Shown: positions 25,516 through 36,026 of the stretch, one piece after another | Numbering within the stretch: the first letter of the stretch is position 1 | How the letters are laid out: the number at the start of each line of letters is the position of its first letter | Assembly: GCA_943914555.1 (NCBI GenBank) | Contig: CALUCM010000003.1 | Location: forward strand, 1 to 64,000 | Source: an uncultured Francisella sp. | GTDB taxonomy: Bacteria > Pseudomonadota > Gammaproteobacteria > Burkholderiales > Neisseriaceae | Direction: 5' to 3' | DNA length: 64,000 bases | The notes under the pieces: generated by a model | The model's database searches: none | What the model was told of the DNA's origin: nothing | The model's input: the letters and a program-made list of their open reading frames with translations, nothing else | Program-made: the position numbers and the translations under genes

Positions 25516-26457
25516 GTGAGTGTCAAACAAGGTGAAAAACTAAAAGGAGCCGCTAAACTAGCAAGGATACCTATTAAGGTGCTGCAGCCAAAGGAAAAAT
25601 TGAAAAAGCCTCAGTGGATTAAAGTGCGTTTGCCCACTGGTGAGCGGTTTAACGAAATTAAGCAAATTTTGCGTCAGCAATCTTTAAATACAGTATGTGA
25701 AGAGGCGAGTTGTCCCAATATTGGAGAATGTTTTAGTCGCGGGACGGCGACATTTATGATCATGGGTGATATCTGTACCAGACGCTGCCCTTTTTGTGAT
25801 GTAGCTCATGGTAGGCCCAATCCACTTGATATGGAAGAACCGCGCAAATTAGCGCAGGCTATTGCTGTGATGCGACTGCACTATGTGGTGCTTACTTCGG
25901 TGGATCGAGATGATTTACGTGACGGAGGAGCTGGGCATTTTGCACAATGTATTGCAGAGATACGTGCAGCTAGTGTACGTACTAAGGTTAAAATTGAAGT
26001 GTTAGTGCCAGATTTTCGAGGTCGCTTGGACAAAGCCTTGGATATTTTGTCACAAATGCCTCCTGATGTGATGAATCACAATTTAGAAACGGTGCCAAGA
26101 TTATATAAACAGACTCGTCCTGGCGCTGATTATGCGCATTCATTGCGTTTATTAGAACATTATAAAAAGATGAACCCACAAAAAATTACCAAATCTGGCA
26201 TTATGGTAGGTTTGGGTGAACGTGATGAAGAAATTATTGAGGTGATGAAAGACCTTCGCGCACATCAAGTCGATATGTTAACGGTAGGGCAATATTTGCA
26301 ACCATCTTCCAGTCATTTACCGGTTGCACGTTATGTGTCCCCCACACGCTTTAAAGAACTGGAAGCAATTGCTTATCAATTGGGTTTTAAACATGCAGCG
26401 GTAGGCGCATTGGTGCGTTCTAGCTATCACGCAGATGTACAAGCGGCTGCAATTTAG
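25516..26457 (+). CDS. lipA: Lipoyl synthase LipA
   Basis: A radical SAM enzyme that inserts two sulfurs into octanoyl groups. The 313 residues carry both cluster motifs: the auxiliary cluster [12 protein letters not shown] near residue 60 and the radical [11 protein letters not shown] near 93. Further blocks are [16 protein letters not shown] near 137, [10 protein letters not shown] and SGIMVGLGE. The start is GTG with GGAG upstream. It ends the ybeD-lipB-lipA cluster. Confidence 0.96.
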   Translation: MSVKQGEKLKGAAKLARIPIKVLQPKEKLKKPQWIKVRLPTGERFNEIKQILRQQSLNTVCEEASCPNIGECFSRGTATFMIMGDICTRRCPFCDVAHGRPNPLDMEEPRKLAQAIAVMRLHYVVLTSVDRDDLRDGGAGHFAQCIAEIRAASVRTKVKIEVLVPDFRGRLDKALDILSQMPPDVMNHNLETVPRLYKQTRPGADYAHSLRLLEHYKKMNPQKITKSGIMVGLGERDEEIIEVMKDLRAHQVDMLTVGQYLQPSSSHLPVARYVSPTRFKELEAIAYQLGFKHAAVGALVRSSYHADVQAAAI

Positions 26458-26488
26458 CAAATATCAATGAACTAAGGGTGACTGTTTC

Positions 26489-27862
26489 ATGTTAAATAAA
26501 TTATCTGATCGTTTAGGGCAAGTGGTCAAAAATATAAGAGGTCAGGCAAGATTAAGTGAAGAAAATATCGCAGATGCGCTGCGTGAGGTGCGCCTTGCAC
26601 TATTAGAAGCTGATGTGGCTTTGCCCGTAGTTAAAGCTTTTATGAATCTTGCCAAAGAAAAAGCCATGGGTAGGGAGGTGATCGGTAGTCTTAATCCTTC
26701 ACAGGCTTTTATTGGTGTGGTTGATGAAGTGCTCACCGAATTGATGGGCCAAGAAAATAGTGAATTAAATCTGGCAGCAGTACCACCTGCTGTGATTTTA
26801 ATGGCAGGTTTGCAGGGTGCTGGTAAAACAACAACAGTGGGTAAATTGGCTTATTGGCTGCTTCATCAGTCCAAAAAAAGCAAAAATAAAATTCTGTTGG
26901 CTTCAGCAGATATTTATCGTCCAGCAGCTATTGAGCAATTACGTTTACTGGCTGGACAAGTAGGAGTCGATTTTTTCGAAAATGAGGATAATAGTACAGC
27001 CGAACAGATTGCTGTTGCTGCTCTTAATTATGCCAAAAAGCAATTTTATGATGTATTACTAATTGATACGGCAGGGCGTCTAACCGTGGATGAAGTTATG
27101 ATGAAGGAGATCAAGGACTTGCATGATATTGTGCAGCCAGTAGAAACTCTTTTTGTACTAGATGCGATGTTGGGGCAAGATGCGGTGAATACAGCAAAGG
27201 CGTTTAATGAGGCCTTGCCTCTAACTGGTATTATATTGAGTAAACTTGATGGAGATAGTCGCGGTGGAGCAGCTCTTTCGGCACGTTATGTGACTGGCAA
27301 ACCTATTAAGTTTGTCGGCATGGGAGAAAAAATTAATGCCTTAGAAGCTTTTTATCCAGATCGATTGGCTAGCCGTATTTTAGGGATGGGCGATGTACTT
27401 GGTTTGATTGAAGATGTGCAACGAGGAATTGATGAGCAAGCTGCCCAAACCATGGTTAAAAAATTGCATAAGGGTAAGAGCTTTGATCTCAATGATTTTT
27501 ATCTTCAGCTACAACAGATGAAGAAAATGGGGGGAATAGAAAACTTGATGCAAAAACTGCCTGGGAGTCAGGCATTGGCTGAACGTATCCCCCAAGGTAT
27601 GGCAGAAAAAACCTTGAAAGTAATAGAAGCGATTATTAATTCTATGACAGCAAAAGAAAAGGCCAATCCCAGTCTTTTAAAAGCCAGCCGCAAGCGGCGT
27701 ATTGCCCAGGGATCAGGCACTAGTGTGCAGGAAGTAAATAAGCTGTTAAAACAATTTGAGGAAGCACGCAAGGTGATGAGACAGTTTAATAAAGGGGGTA
27801 TGGGTAAACTGATGCGTATTGCTCAGAAAATGCCGGGACTAAAAGATTTAATGCCTCGGTAG
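26489..27862 (+). CDS. ffh: Signal recognition particle protein Ffh
   Basis: Ffh is the SRP54 GTPase that binds 4.5S RNA and delivers nascent membrane proteins to FtsY. The 457-residue protein has an N domain, then the G domain with P-loop GLQGAGKTTT near residue 112, DIYRPAAIEQL, DTAGR, and TKLD-like SKLDGDSRGGA near 255. The M domain is methionine-rich (LQQMKKMGGIENLMQKLPG) and ends with the RNA-binding motif SRKRRIAQGSGTSVQEVN near 410. Length and order are normal. No terminator was evident before the convergent autotransporter gene. Confidence 0.96.
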   Translation: MLNKLSDRLGQVVKNIRGQARLSEENIADALREVRLALLEADVALPVVKAFMNLAKEKAMGREVIGSLNPSQAFIGVVDEVLTELMGQENSELNLAAVPPAVILMAGLQGAGKTTTVGKLAYWLLHQSKKSKNKILLASADIYRPAAIEQLRLLAGQVGVDFFENEDNSTAEQIAVAALNYAKKQFYDVLLIDTAGRLTVDEVMMKEIKDLHDIVQPVETLFVLDAMLGQDAVNTAKAFNEALPLTGIILSKLDGDSRGGAALSARYVTGKPIKFVGMGEKINALEAFYPDRLASRILGMGDVLGLIEDVQRGIDEQAAQTMVKKLHKGKSFDLNDFYLQLQQMKKMGGIENLMQKLPGSQALAERIPQGMAEKTLKVIEAIINSMTAKEKANPSLLKASRKRRIAQGSGTSVQEVNKLLKQFEEARKVMRQFNKGGMGKLMRIAQKMPGLKDLMPR

Positions 27863-27920
27863 ATAATAGTTAATCTAACATCTTTAGGCATAGGCTACTA
27901 ACTTTAATTTTATCAGCGCA

Positions 27921-29987
27921 TTAAAAGCGGTAGTGCATGCTTACGCCGCCTTCCCAATGATGATGGGCTTTCTTGTTAGCCATGTAGCTGATATTGGCGC
28001 CGAAGATGGCATGGCGATTAATGCGGTAATGTACATCTGTACTTGCTTGAAGTCCTTCTTGTGCCGGCGCTGTTAAATCACTGAGATAATTACGTTGAAA
28101 GACTTTGCTGTTTGCTGGCACTTGATAATGTTTTGCTGGCATTTTGCGGTAAAGAAGACTGGCATGCAATGACAAAGCTGGTTTGTCAATGTTGTTGATA
28201 TCTAAATAAATTCCTGCTTGCTTGACTGAACGATTAAGGCGATAGGAAGCAAAGCGCATAGAGGTACTGTGGTTTGCTTGATCAATATAGCCGTGGATGT
28301 GGTAGTGTTCTTTTTTATAGCCAACTAGCGTGCCTAAAGAATAATTTGTTTTTTTCAAAAGATCAATCCCAAGAGTGAGCTCTGTGCCCCAATAGCTGCT
28401 GCGACTATTGTCTTGCGCTTTTTCTTGAAAAAGTCCCTTTCCCAATTGAATAAAACGGATGATATTGTGTGCATCAAGCATAGCAAGTTGCCAATTGTCT
28501 TGTAGCCACAGTCGTTGGAGTTGCCAGCGATGAAATAATTGCAGTTGGACATAGCTATAGTTGAACGAAAATTGTGAAAAAGGATGGGCTTTACCAATGC
28601 TTAGGGAAACAAGCCCCCCTACCATATGACGCTTATTGACAAAGTGATAGCTGCCAAGGTGTAATAAGCCAGCATTTAGCTGCCCTTCATTCCATAAACC
28701 TGATGTATGTCGGTGAAGCCAAGAAAGTCCAATTAATAAGGGTGATTTATACGCGTTAGGATGTAGCAAAGTAATTTCATTATTAATAAAACGGTTAGAT
28801 GCTTGCTGTAGTCCTTGCAACTGATTTTGAAAACTACTTAAATAAAAGGGAGCGATGAGTAGACTCAAATAATATTGTGCAGTGATTTGGTGTGCAGCAG
28901 GAGAAGGGTGAAGCCAATCACTCCACAAATATTTTTTGTTGCTAGTGGTATGATTACAAAAGCTGGAAGAAGAAGATACACCTAGCGGACATTGTGTTAG
29001 TACAATGTTGTCGATACCAAATTTTTTAGGATCAAGGTGGATTTCCTCATACAGCTTTTTGGTATCAGCATAAAGCACATTGGCGGAGCTGTTTTCTAAT
29101 TTTCTTTTCACATCATCATAAAAATTAGTTGCCAAAGTGTCCATAAAGTCACGAAACCGATCAAGAGCAAATTGCAACCATGCTTTAGGTAGTAATGGTA
29201 ATTCTTTTTGTAGAATGCGTAATGATTTGTTAAAAAAAGCATTGGGACCGCCCCCATCTAAACTAATATCATTTCTTAGTGCCTGATCTAGGGGTGCAAG
29301 ATGTCGCTTGCCGATGAAAGAATCTATTTCGTGATTTGTTGGATTAAGGCCGTATAAAATGTAAATGCCAATATTAATTGGCAATTCATAGGTGAAATAA
29401 GGAAAATAACTGGCAGGCATAAGATTGGGCACCAGTATATGTTTGGCGCCATGAGCTTCTAATTGAGAAACTTGCTTGGCAATTTCAGTTGGCCCTAGTA
29501 TAAGCCTAGATATATTAACAGCTTGTCCTTTAGAGCGTTGCATTCTATAGTTGAGTAGCACCTTAATAAATTTAATGTGGGCAAAATCATTACCTCCTAC
29601 ATTAAGAATATATAAGGCATTTGCATTGGCAATGTTATTATGTTGTTGCAAGTAACGATTAATTTGATTTTTGGTGCTTCTTTTGCCAATAAAAGTGGTT
29701 GCGCCGGACTGCGCATAATTAGTACCACCTTGTGTATAGGGCAATAATGGTTGGTGTAATAACTGTTCTGAGAGATATTCAGCATAGTTAGGTGATTCGT
29801 ATCCTTTTGCCAAAAAGCGATCAAACCGGTTTTTAATTGATCCACTATCGCTTAGACTATCACCAAAAACGACTAATTGATCATAGGGAGAGGCTGAATT
29901 GGCATAAGACAAGGAAGAAAAAAGAGCGATTACAAATCCACTAATGAAACGAAATTGATGTGACTCAGTCATAGTAGGTTCATTCAA
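27921..29987 (-). CDS. GDSL lipase/esterase autotransporter
   Basis: A 688-residue type V secreted esterase anchored in the outer membrane, similar in layout to EstA. The N-terminal signal peptide is FRFISGFVIALFSSLSYANS. The passenger has the SGNH/GDSL blocks FGDSLSDSG (nucleophile Ser44), NYAQSGATT near 91, the GGND motif at 132-135 and the Asp/His pair SDWLHPSPAAH near 355. From about residue 415 to the end is an autotransporter beta barrel with alternating aromatic strands that closes in YRF. No convincing ribosome site distinguishes the start at 29987 from an ATG five codons later. EstA-like proteins act on lipids at the cell surface. The substrate here is unknown. Confidence 0.9.
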   Translation of the reverse strand: MNEPTMTESHQFRFISGFVIALFSSLSYANSASPYDQLVVFGDSLSDSGSIKNRFDRFLAKGYESPNYAEYLSEQLLHQPLLPYTQGGTNYAQSGATTFIGKRSTKNQINRYLQQHNNIANANALYILNVGGNDFAHIKFIKVLLNYRMQRSKGQAVNISRLILGPTEIAKQVSQLEAHGAKHILVPNLMPASYFPYFTYELPINIGIYILYGLNPTNHEIDSFIGKRHLAPLDQALRNDISLDGGGPNAFFNKSLRILQKELPLLPKAWLQFALDRFRDFMDTLATNFYDDVKRKLENSSANVLYADTKKLYEEIHLDPKKFGIDNIVLTQCPLGVSSSSSFCNHTTSNKKYLWSDWLHPSPAAHQITAQYYLSLLIAPFYLSSFQNQLQGLQQASNRFINNEITLLHPNAYKSPLLIGLSWLHRHTSGLWNEGQLNAGLLHLGSYHFVNKRHMVGGLVSLSIGKAHPFSQFSFNYSYVQLQLFHRWQLQRLWLQDNWQLAMLDAHNIIRFIQLGKGLFQEKAQDNSRSSYWGTELTLGIDLLKKTNYSLGTLVGYKKEHYHIHGYIDQANHSTSMRFASYRLNRSVKQAGIYLDINNIDKPALSLHASLLYRKMPAKHYQVPANSKVFQRNYLSDLTAPAQEGLQASTDVHYRINRHAIFGANISYMANKKAHHHWEGGVSMHYRF

Positions 29988-30111
29988 TTAATAAATAATT
30001 ATAACCATACCCTAAATAAACTCTCAAAATGTGACAAGATCTTAACGAGATGAACTTTGTGATACATAAGGTATGGTATTTTCTGCTAGTCCTTTTAAAG
30101 TGATACACTTC

Positions 30112-30131
30112 TCTTTCTTCACAAAGAAAGA
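30112..30131 (+). promoter_or_regulatory. Hairpin covering the ubiD ribosome site
   Basis: TCTTTCTT and AAGAAAGA form an 8-bp stem with a CACA tetraloop, and the right arm is the purine-rich stretch that would serve as the Shine-Dalgarno sequence eight bases before ATG 30139. Such a structure could hide the site. All pairs are A-T or G-C but the stem is AT-rich, so stability is modest. Confidence 0.4.
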
Positions 30132-30138
30132 ATTTTTT

Positions 30139-31623
30139 ATGCACTACCATGATTTAAGAGAATTTATTGCCGCTTTGGAACAACGCAATCAACTAAAAAG
30201 AATTGATGAGCCAATTGCTGTTTATTTGGAAATGACCGAAATTTCTGACCGTGTTTTACAGCAGCAAGGTCCTGCCTTATTGTTTGAACATCCGATTGAT
30301 CGTCAAGGAAAGAAGTATCCACAGCCTGTGTTAACAAACTTATTTGGTAGTACTGCAAGGGTGGCGATGGGGATAGGATCTGATCATATTAATGACTTGC
30401 GTCAAATAGGCGAGTTTTTAGCAGATTTAAAAGAGCCCAAACCACCTTCTGGTTGGAAAGATGCTTGGCAAATGATGCCCTTGTTAAAAGAAGTATGGCA
30501 TATGAGTCCTCAAATAGTGAAGAAAGCTCCTTGTCAAGAAATAGTGCTTGAAGAGGATGGGGTTGATTTATATCAACTGCCGATTCAACATTGTTGGCCA
30601 GGAGATGTGGCTCCTTTAATTACTTGGGGGATGACTGTCACACGAGGTCCGCATAAAAAGAGGCAAAATTTGGGTATCTATCGCTTACAATTGTTAAACA
30701 AAAATAAACTAATCATGCGTTGGCTTGCTCATCGAGGTGGCGCTTTGGACTATCAAGCGCATTGTCGCCTATATCCAGACCGTCCTTACCCTGTCTGCGT
30801 GGTACTAGGCTGTGATCCAGCCACTTTATTAGCAGCAGTAACTCCCATTCCTGATCGTTTATCGGAATATCAATTTGCTGGTTTATTACGCGGTTCTCGC
30901 ACTGAATTAGTTGATTGTATTGATGGCAATCTTCAGGTGCCAGCGCGAGCGGAAATGGTATTAGAAGGTGTGATATATCCCGAAGAAAAGGCTTTGGAAG
31001 GTCCCTATGGGGATCATACCGGTTATTATAATGAACAGGAATATTTCCCAGTATTAACGATTAAGCGCATCACTTCTCGGCAGGATCCGATTTATCACAG
31101 TACTTATACAGGTCGTCCCCCTGATGAGCCAGCGATATTAGGCGAAGCACTTAATGAAGTATTTATACCTTTATTACAAAGACAATTTCCGGAGATCATA
31201 GATTTTTATTTACCTAAAGAAGCTTGTTCTTATCGCTTGGCTGTCGTGAGTATTTGTAAGCAATATAGCGGACATGCCAAGCGTATCATGATGGGCTGTT
31301 GGAGTTATTTGCGTCAATTTATGTATACAAAATACATTATTGTGGTTGATGAGGATATTAATGTACGTGATTGGAAAGCAGTATTATGGGCAATTAGTAC
31401 GCGCGCTGACCCGGTACGTGATACGGTTCTCATTGATCATACCCCTATTGACTATTTAGATTTTGCTAGTCCAATAAGCGGATTGGGTGGCAAAATGGGC
31501 TTGGATGCAACTAATAAATGGGCAGGAGAAACAGCTAGAGAGTGGGGTCGCCCTATTATTAGAGATCCACATGTTGTTAAAAAAGTAGACGAGATATGGA
31601 GTCGCTTGGCTTTGGATAGTTAG
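30139..31623 (+). CDS. ubiD: 4-hydroxy-3-polyprenylbenzoate decarboxylase UbiD
   Basis: UbiD removes the carboxyl group from polyprenyl-hydroxybenzoate in ubiquinone synthesis, using prenylated FMN made by UbiX. The 494-residue protein matches E. coli in length. Family features include the N-terminus [22 protein letters not shown], the prenyl-FMN and metal segment around [19 protein letters not shown] near residue 200, and the catalytic Glu/Arg area [12 protein letters not shown] near 290. The frame is open upstream to 30073, but those residues have no family match. ATG 30139 is preceded by an AAGAAAGAA site inside a hairpin. It converges on queA with a 4-base overlap. No ubiX was seen. Confidence 0.95.
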   Translation: MHYHDLREFIAALEQRNQLKRIDEPIAVYLEMTEISDRVLQQQGPALLFEHPIDRQGKKYPQPVLTNLFGSTARVAMGIGSDHINDLRQIGEFLADLKEPKPPSGWKDAWQMMPLLKEVWHMSPQIVKKAPCQEIVLEEDGVDLYQLPIQHCWPGDVAPLITWGMTVTRGPHKKRQNLGIYRLQLLNKNKLIMRWLAHRGGALDYQAHCRLYPDRPYPVCVVLGCDPATLLAAVTPIPDRLSEYQFAGLLRGSRTELVDCIDGNLQVPARAEMVLEGVIYPEEKALEGPYGDHTGYYNEQEYFPVLTIKRITSRQDPIYHSTYTGRPPDEPAILGEALNEVFIPLLQRQFPEIIDFYLPKEACSYRLAVVSICKQYSGHAKRIMMGCWSYLRQFMYTKYIIVVDEDINVRDWKAVLWAISTRADPVRDTVLIDHTPIDYLDFASPISGLGGKMGLDATNKWAGETAREWGRPIIRDPHVVKKVDEIWSRLALDS

Positions 31624-32639
31624 CTTTGATTCCTCTCTAAAAGCATGCAATCACCGTAGCTAAAAAAACGATAGTGTTCTTTAATGGCGTGGGTATAAAT
31701 GTTTTTTATGTTTTGCAAGCCTGCAAAAGCACTCACCAGGATAATCAAAGTTGATTTAGGCAAATGAAAGTTGGTCAGTAAACGATCCACTACCTGAAAG
31801 CGATATCCTGGACGAATGAAAATATCTGTTTCTTGTGTCAATTTTTTTATTTTTCCTTTGACAAAAGCGCTTTCTAAGGCACGCAAGGAGGTCGTACCAA
31901 CTGCACAAATTCGCCTTTTTTCTGACAATGCCTGGTTAATTATTTTTGCAGTTGATAAAGGAATACTAAACCATTCTTTATGCATACGGTGGGTTTCAAT
32001 ATTTTCTGTTCTAATTGGCTGGAAGGTTCCTGCGCCAACATGTAGGGTGAGTTCAACAATTAATACTCCTTTGGCTTTTAATTTATCTAGTATTTCAGCA
32101 GTAAAATGCAGTCCTGCAGTGGGGGCTGCTACAGCCCCTTCATGACGAGAAAATACCGTTTGATAACGTCCTTCATCATATTGATTGGCTTGATGATGAA
32201 TGTAAGGAGGCAGTGGCAAATGACCAATGGTGCTCAGCACTTTGGCTAGCGGGAGCTTAAATTTTAGATAAAATAAATCGTTTTGGCGCTTGATAACTTG
32301 TGCGCTTATATCATAGGCAAAATGAATCACACTGGTTTCTTTAGGTGCATGAGAAGCTTTCAGTAAACACAAAGCTGTTGTGGTATCGAGCACTCTTTCC
32401 ACAAGCACTTCTATTTGGCCACCTGAGTCTTTTTTGCCGTGTAAACGTGCTTTCATAACTTTGGTATTGTTGAGAACTAGGACATCCCCTGCTTGAAAAT
32501 ACAGTTCAATATCTCTAAACATACTATCGGCCACTGCATTTTTTTGACATACGAGAAGCCGACTATCTTCTCGGTTTTTGGCAGGTACTTGGGCAATCAG
32601 TTTAGGTGGTAAATCAAAATCAAAGTCGTGTAATTGCAT
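31620..32639 (-). CDS. queA: S-adenosylmethionine:tRNA ribosyltransferase-isomerase QueA
   Basis: QueA builds epoxyqueuosine at position 34 of GUN tRNAs. The 339-residue protein starts [20 protein letters not shown] and includes [23 protein letters not shown] near 55, [13 protein letters not shown] near 175, [16 protein letters not shown] near 205, [11 protein letters not shown] near 250, [26 protein letters not shown] near 285 and YGDCMLL at the end. All are hallmarks of the family. tgt, often adjacent, is absent here. Confidence 0.96.
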   Translation of the reverse strand: MQLHDFDFDLPPKLIAQVPAKNREDSRLLVCQKNAVADSMFRDIELYFQAGDVLVLNNTKVMKARLHGKKDSGGQIEVLVERVLDTTTALCLLKASHAPKETSVIHFAYDISAQVIKRQNDLFYLKFKLPLAKVLSTIGHLPLPPYIHHQANQYDEGRYQTVFSRHEGAVAAPTAGLHFTAEILDKLKAKGVLIVELTLHVGAGTFQPIRTENIETHRMHKEWFSIPLSTAKIINQALSEKRRICAVGTTSLRALESAFVKGKIKKLTQETDIFIRPGYRFQVVDRLLTNFHLPKSTLIILVSAFAGLQNIKNIYTHAIKEHYRFFSYGDCMLLERNQS

Positions 32640-32718
32640 GAATATTGGTTATTATTTGGTAGGGTTGAAAAGAAAAAATCTCGTTTTAAAGCGATTATAG
32701 TCAGCGATCGATATTATC

Positions 32719-32748
32719 TAGACATTTTATCTAATTTTAAGCGATAAT
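32719..32748 (+). promoter_or_regulatory. Promoter for aroQ-accB-accC-prmA
   Basis: TAGACA (32719-32724) and GATAAT (32743-32748), each one base from consensus, are separated by 18 bases and lie 27 bases before the aroQ start. This leaves a very short leader. Confidence 0.6.
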
Positions 32749-32775
32749 GTGAGTATTTAATGACAATTAAGTGCT

Positions 32776-33228
32776 ATGGATACGGTGTTGATCCTTAATG
32801 GGCCTAATTTAAATTTATTAGGTAGTCGTGAGCCTAGTCTTTATGGTGGAGAAGGCTTGGCAGATATTGAAAGTAGACTGCGTGACCTAGCGTATGATTT
32901 GGCATTGCAAGTGGTTTTTTTTCAAAGCAACTTTGAAGGAGCGTTGATCGATCAGGTCCAATGCGCTAAAAACCAAGGCACTAGCTTTATTATAATCAAT
33001 CCAGGTGCATTTACCCATACCAGTGTGGCATTGCGCGATGCTTTTTTAGCAGTTGCTATTCCTTTTATTGAAGTACATTTATCAAATATTTATCGACGTG
33101 AGCAGTTTCGTCAGCACTCTTATCTTGCTGATGTCGCCATAGGCAGCATCAATGGTTTAGGCAGTGTTGTTTATGAATATGCCTTACGTTTTGCTAGACA
33201 TTGGCTCACTAATCAAAGAGAACCGTAA
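32776..33228 (+). CDS. aroQ: 3-dehydroquinate dehydratase, type II
   Basis: AroQ performs the third step of the shikimate pathway as a dodecameric type II enzyme. The 150 residues begin with [21 protein letters not shown], contain the catalytic tyrosine there, then [12 protein letters not shown] near 57, [16 protein letters not shown] near 75 and [18 protein letters not shown] near 98 with the catalytic histidine and arginine. The stop overlaps the accB start by one base (TAATG). The aroQ-accB-accC order is widespread in proteobacteria. Confidence 0.96.
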   Translation: MDTVLILNGPNLNLLGSREPSLYGGEGLADIESRLRDLAYDLALQVVFFQSNFEGALIDQVQCAKNQGTSFIIINPGAFTHTSVALRDAFLAVAIPFIEVHLSNIYRREQFRQHSYLADVAIGSINGLGSVVYEYALRFARHWLTNQREP

Positions 33229-33725
33229 TGGATTTAAGAAAAGTAAAAAAATTAATTGAGCTACTGGAATCATCTGATCTTGCTGAAATAGAAATTACCG
33301 AAGGAGAAGAAAGCGTACGTATTACTAAGTCAAATAAGTATTCCCCCCCCATTGTTGAACAACCTACATTTGTTGGTAAGCAGACATCTGCTCCACAGGT
33401 TCAAGTAACTCCTGATTTTTCTACTTCTACTTCCTTACCAACAGAATCTGTGATGAAAGAGGAGAAGATAGATACAGTCGTCCAAGCAAACCTATTTCGT
33501 TCACCTATGGTAGGTGTGTTTTATCGCGCACCCGGGCCAAAAGCCAAACCTTTTGTGGAGGAGGGCCAAAAGGTTTCATCCGGTGATACTTTGTGCATTA
33601 TTGAAGCAATGAAATTGATGAATGAAATCGAAGCAGAACAAGCAGCGGTCGTCCAAAAAATATTGGTCAAAGACGGGGATCCAGTAGAATATGGTGAACC
33701 TTTGTTTGTATTAGAAAGCATTTAA
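33228..33725 (+). CDS. accB: Biotin carboxyl carrier protein of acetyl-CoA carboxylase
   Basis: AccB carries biotin between biotin carboxylase and carboxyltransferase, supplying malonyl-CoA for fatty acids. The 165-residue protein has the N-terminal helical domain, a Pro/Thr/Ser-rich linker (about residues 40-85), and a C-terminal biotinyl domain with the target lysine in EAMKLMN near 130. [21 protein letters not shown] is the usual thumb region. It overlaps aroQ by one base and is 6 bases from accC. Confidence 0.96.
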   Translation: MDLRKVKKLIELLESSDLAEIEITEGEESVRITKSNKYSPPIVEQPTFVGKQTSAPQVQVTPDFSTSTSLPTESVMKEEKIDTVVQANLFRSPMVGVFYRAPGPKAKPFVEEGQKVSSGDTLCIIEAMKLMNEIEAEQAAVVQKILVKDGDPVEYGEPLFVLESI

Positions 33726-33731
33726 ATAACC

Positions 33732-35093
33732 ATGTTTAAAAAAATACTGGTGGCCAATCGTGGTGAAATTGCCTTAAGAATTTTACGTACCTGTCGTTTA
33801 TTAGGTATTGATTCGGTGATGGTTCATTCAGAAGCAGACAGTGATGCAATTTATGTTAAGTTAGCTAATGAATCGGTTTGCATTGGTCCACCTCCTTCCA
33901 GTAAAAGTTATCTTAACATCCCAGCTATTATTGCAGCAGCTGAAGTAACCAATGCTCAAGCCATCCACCCGGGCTATGGTTTTTTATCAGAAAATGCAGA
34001 TTTTGCTGACCAGGTAGAAAAATCAGGATTTGTGTTTATTGGCCCTAAAGCAGAAACCATACGTTTGATGGGAGATAAAATTTCTGCCAAGCATGCCATG
34101 ATTGAGGTTGGTATCCCTTGCGTTCCAGGATTTGAAGGCGCTTTACCAGATGATGAAAGTGAGCTATTGCGTATTGCCAAGCAGGTAGGTTATCCTGTTT
34201 TGATCAAGGCCACAGGCGGTGGCGGTGGACGGGGCATGCGCGCAGTACACCATGAAAGTGAGCTATTAACCAGTGTACAAATGACTAAAAGCGAAGCACA
34301 GATGGCTTTTGGTAATCCAGATGTCTATATGGAAAAATATTTAAAAGAGCCTCGTCATATCGAATTTCAAATCATGGCCGATCAATATGGCAATGTAATC
34401 CATCTTGGAGATCGAGATTGTTCCATGCAGCGGCGTAATCAAAAAGTGATTGAAGAAGCGCCTGCAGCGGGTATTACGCAGCAGCAGAAACAAGAAATCG
34501 GTGAACTTTGTGTCAAAGCGTGCAAGAAAATTGGCTATTATGGTGTGGGAACTTTTGAATTTCTATATGAAAATGGTCAGTTTTATTTCATAGAAATGAA
34601 CACCCGTGTGCAGGTGGAACATCCGGTGACAGAGCTGATTACTGGTATTGATATTGTGAAAGAGCAGATTTCAATTGCTGCAGGAGAAAAATTAAACTAT
34701 TGCCAAGAAGACGTTATTTTTCGTGGGCATGCAATTGAATGCCGCATTAACGCAGAGAACCCTTATAATTTTCGCCCCAGCCCAGGGGTTATTAAAAGTT
34801 ATAATGTGCCAGGAGGACCGGGTGTGCGTGTGGATACACATTTATATCAAGGTTATCGCATCCCTTCACAATATGATAGTTTGATTGCCAAACTTTGTGC
34901 TACTGGTCATAATCGAGAGACAGCCATCGCTCAGATGCGAGTTGCTTTATCTGAATTCATGATTGAAGGCATCGAGCACAATGTGCCTTTGCATTATGAT
35001 TTATTAACCCAATCGGATTTTATTAAGGGGCAACAATCCATTCACTATCTTGAAAATTGGTTGGCAATGCGTCGAGAAAACAAGGAGAGATAA
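33732..35093 (+). CDS. accC: Acetyl-CoA carboxylase, biotin carboxylase subunit
   Basis: AccC uses ATP and bicarbonate to carboxylate biotin on AccB. The 453-residue ATP-grasp protein has [18 protein letters not shown] at the start, the glycine loop [12 protein letters not shown] near 160, [18 protein letters not shown] near 205, the active-site segment [16 protein letters not shown] near 285 and ECRINAENP near 338. The stop overlaps the prmA start by one base. Confidence 0.97.
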   Translation: MFKKILVANRGEIALRILRTCRLLGIDSVMVHSEADSDAIYVKLANESVCIGPPPSSKSYLNIPAIIAAAEVTNAQAIHPGYGFLSENADFADQVEKSGFVFIGPKAETIRLMGDKISAKHAMIEVGIPCVPGFEGALPDDESELLRIAKQVGYPVLIKATGGGGGRGMRAVHHESELLTSVQMTKSEAQMAFGNPDVYMEKYLKEPRHIEFQIMADQYGNVIHLGDRDCSMQRRNQKVIEEAPAAGITQQQKQEIGELCVKACKKIGYYGVGTFEFLYENGQFYFIEMNTRVQVEHPVTELITGIDIVKEQISIAAGEKLNYCQEDVIFRGHAIECRINAENPYNFRPSPGVIKSYNVPGGPGVRVDTHLYQGYRIPSQYDSLIAKLCATGHNRETAIAQMRVALSEFMIEGIEHNVPLHYDLLTQSDFIKGQQSIHYLENWLAMRRENKER

Positions 35094-35986
35094 TGCATTT
35101 GCAGGAATTAAAACTGATAGTCAGTTCTGAAGTGGTGGATGAACTTGTTGATCAGCTGATGGATTCAGGTGCCTTAAGTGTGGCTATTGAAGATGCTTAT
35201 GCAGATACAGAGCAGGAGCAAAAGATTTTTGATGATCCCATGTATCAAGAAGAACCTGAGCTATGGCGTAACAGCCTTGTTTATGCCTTATTTAATCCCG
35301 ATGTTGTCCTTAAACCACTCATTCAATCGTTGCTAAAAAAATTAAATATTACAGCGGAAAAAATCGTTATCAGTGCATTAGAAAACAAAGATTGGGTGCA
35401 AGCATCGCAAGCGCAATTTGAAACTATTTATATTTCTGATCAGTTGTGTATTGCTCCTTCTTGGCGCAAACCAGAAAAAGAAGTGACATGTGCGGTGAAA
35501 TTAGATCCAGGCCTAGCCTTTGGCACAGGTTCTCATCCCACCACATTTCTATGTCTGTCTTGGTTGGAAAAACATGTGCAAAAAAATCAGTCGATTTTGG
35601 ATTATGGTTGTGGCTCAGGAATATTAGCAATTACTGCTAAAAAATTAGGTGCCGGTGACACATTTGGGGTAGATATTGATAGACAAGCTATACTTTGCAG
35701 TCGTGAGAATGCGAAAGCTAATGAAGTAGCAGTGGACTTTTATTTGCCAGAGGATTTCGTTCGCACACGACCTTTTGATATTGTCATCGCTAATATTTTA
35801 GCAAACCCACTCAAGATGTTGGCGCAACTTCTCTCTAGCTATGTGAGTTCTGGAGGATATCTTGTTTTATCTGGGTTACTTTGTGAGCAGGAGCAAGAAA
35901 TTATTCCTTATTATCAAGATGCATTTGATCTATCTCTGTGGAGTAAACTTGATGGGTGGATTTGTCTTGTGGGACGCAAGTTTTAG
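35093..35986 (+). CDS. prmA: Ribosomal protein L11 methyltransferase
   Basis: PrmA trimethylates ribosomal protein L11 with SAM. The 297-residue protein has the N-terminal substrate-recognition domain and a C-terminal Rossmann domain with AFGTGSHPTT near residue 143, motif I LDYGCGSGILAI near 167 and IVIANILANPL near 230. I chose ATG 35093 (TAATG overlap with accC, preceded by AAGGAGA). The frame extends 12 codons upstream inside accC but is not conserved there. accC-prmA is a common proteobacterial pair. Confidence 0.95.
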   Translation: MHLQELKLIVSSEVVDELVDQLMDSGALSVAIEDAYADTEQEQKIFDDPMYQEEPELWRNSLVYALFNPDVVLKPLIQSLLKKLNITAEKIVISALENKDWVQASQAQFETIYISDQLCIAPSWRKPEKEVTCAVKLDPGLAFGTGSHPTTFLCLSWLEKHVQKNQSILDYGCGSGILAITAKKLGAGDTFGVDIDRQAILCSRENAKANEVAVDFYLPEDFVRTRPFDIVIANILANPLKMLAQLLSSYVSSGGYLVLSGLLCEQEQEIIPYYQDAFDLSLWSKLDGWICLVGRKF

Positions 35987-36026
35987 TAATGAACAGCCTT
36001 TAACGTTCAGATGAGGAAATTAAGTA

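Noticed and set aside
30002..30076. Inverted ACCATACC/GGTATGGT pair around the autotransporter-ubiD gap
   Set aside because: The arms are 8 bases long and about 60 bases apart in AT-rich DNA, so chance is likely.
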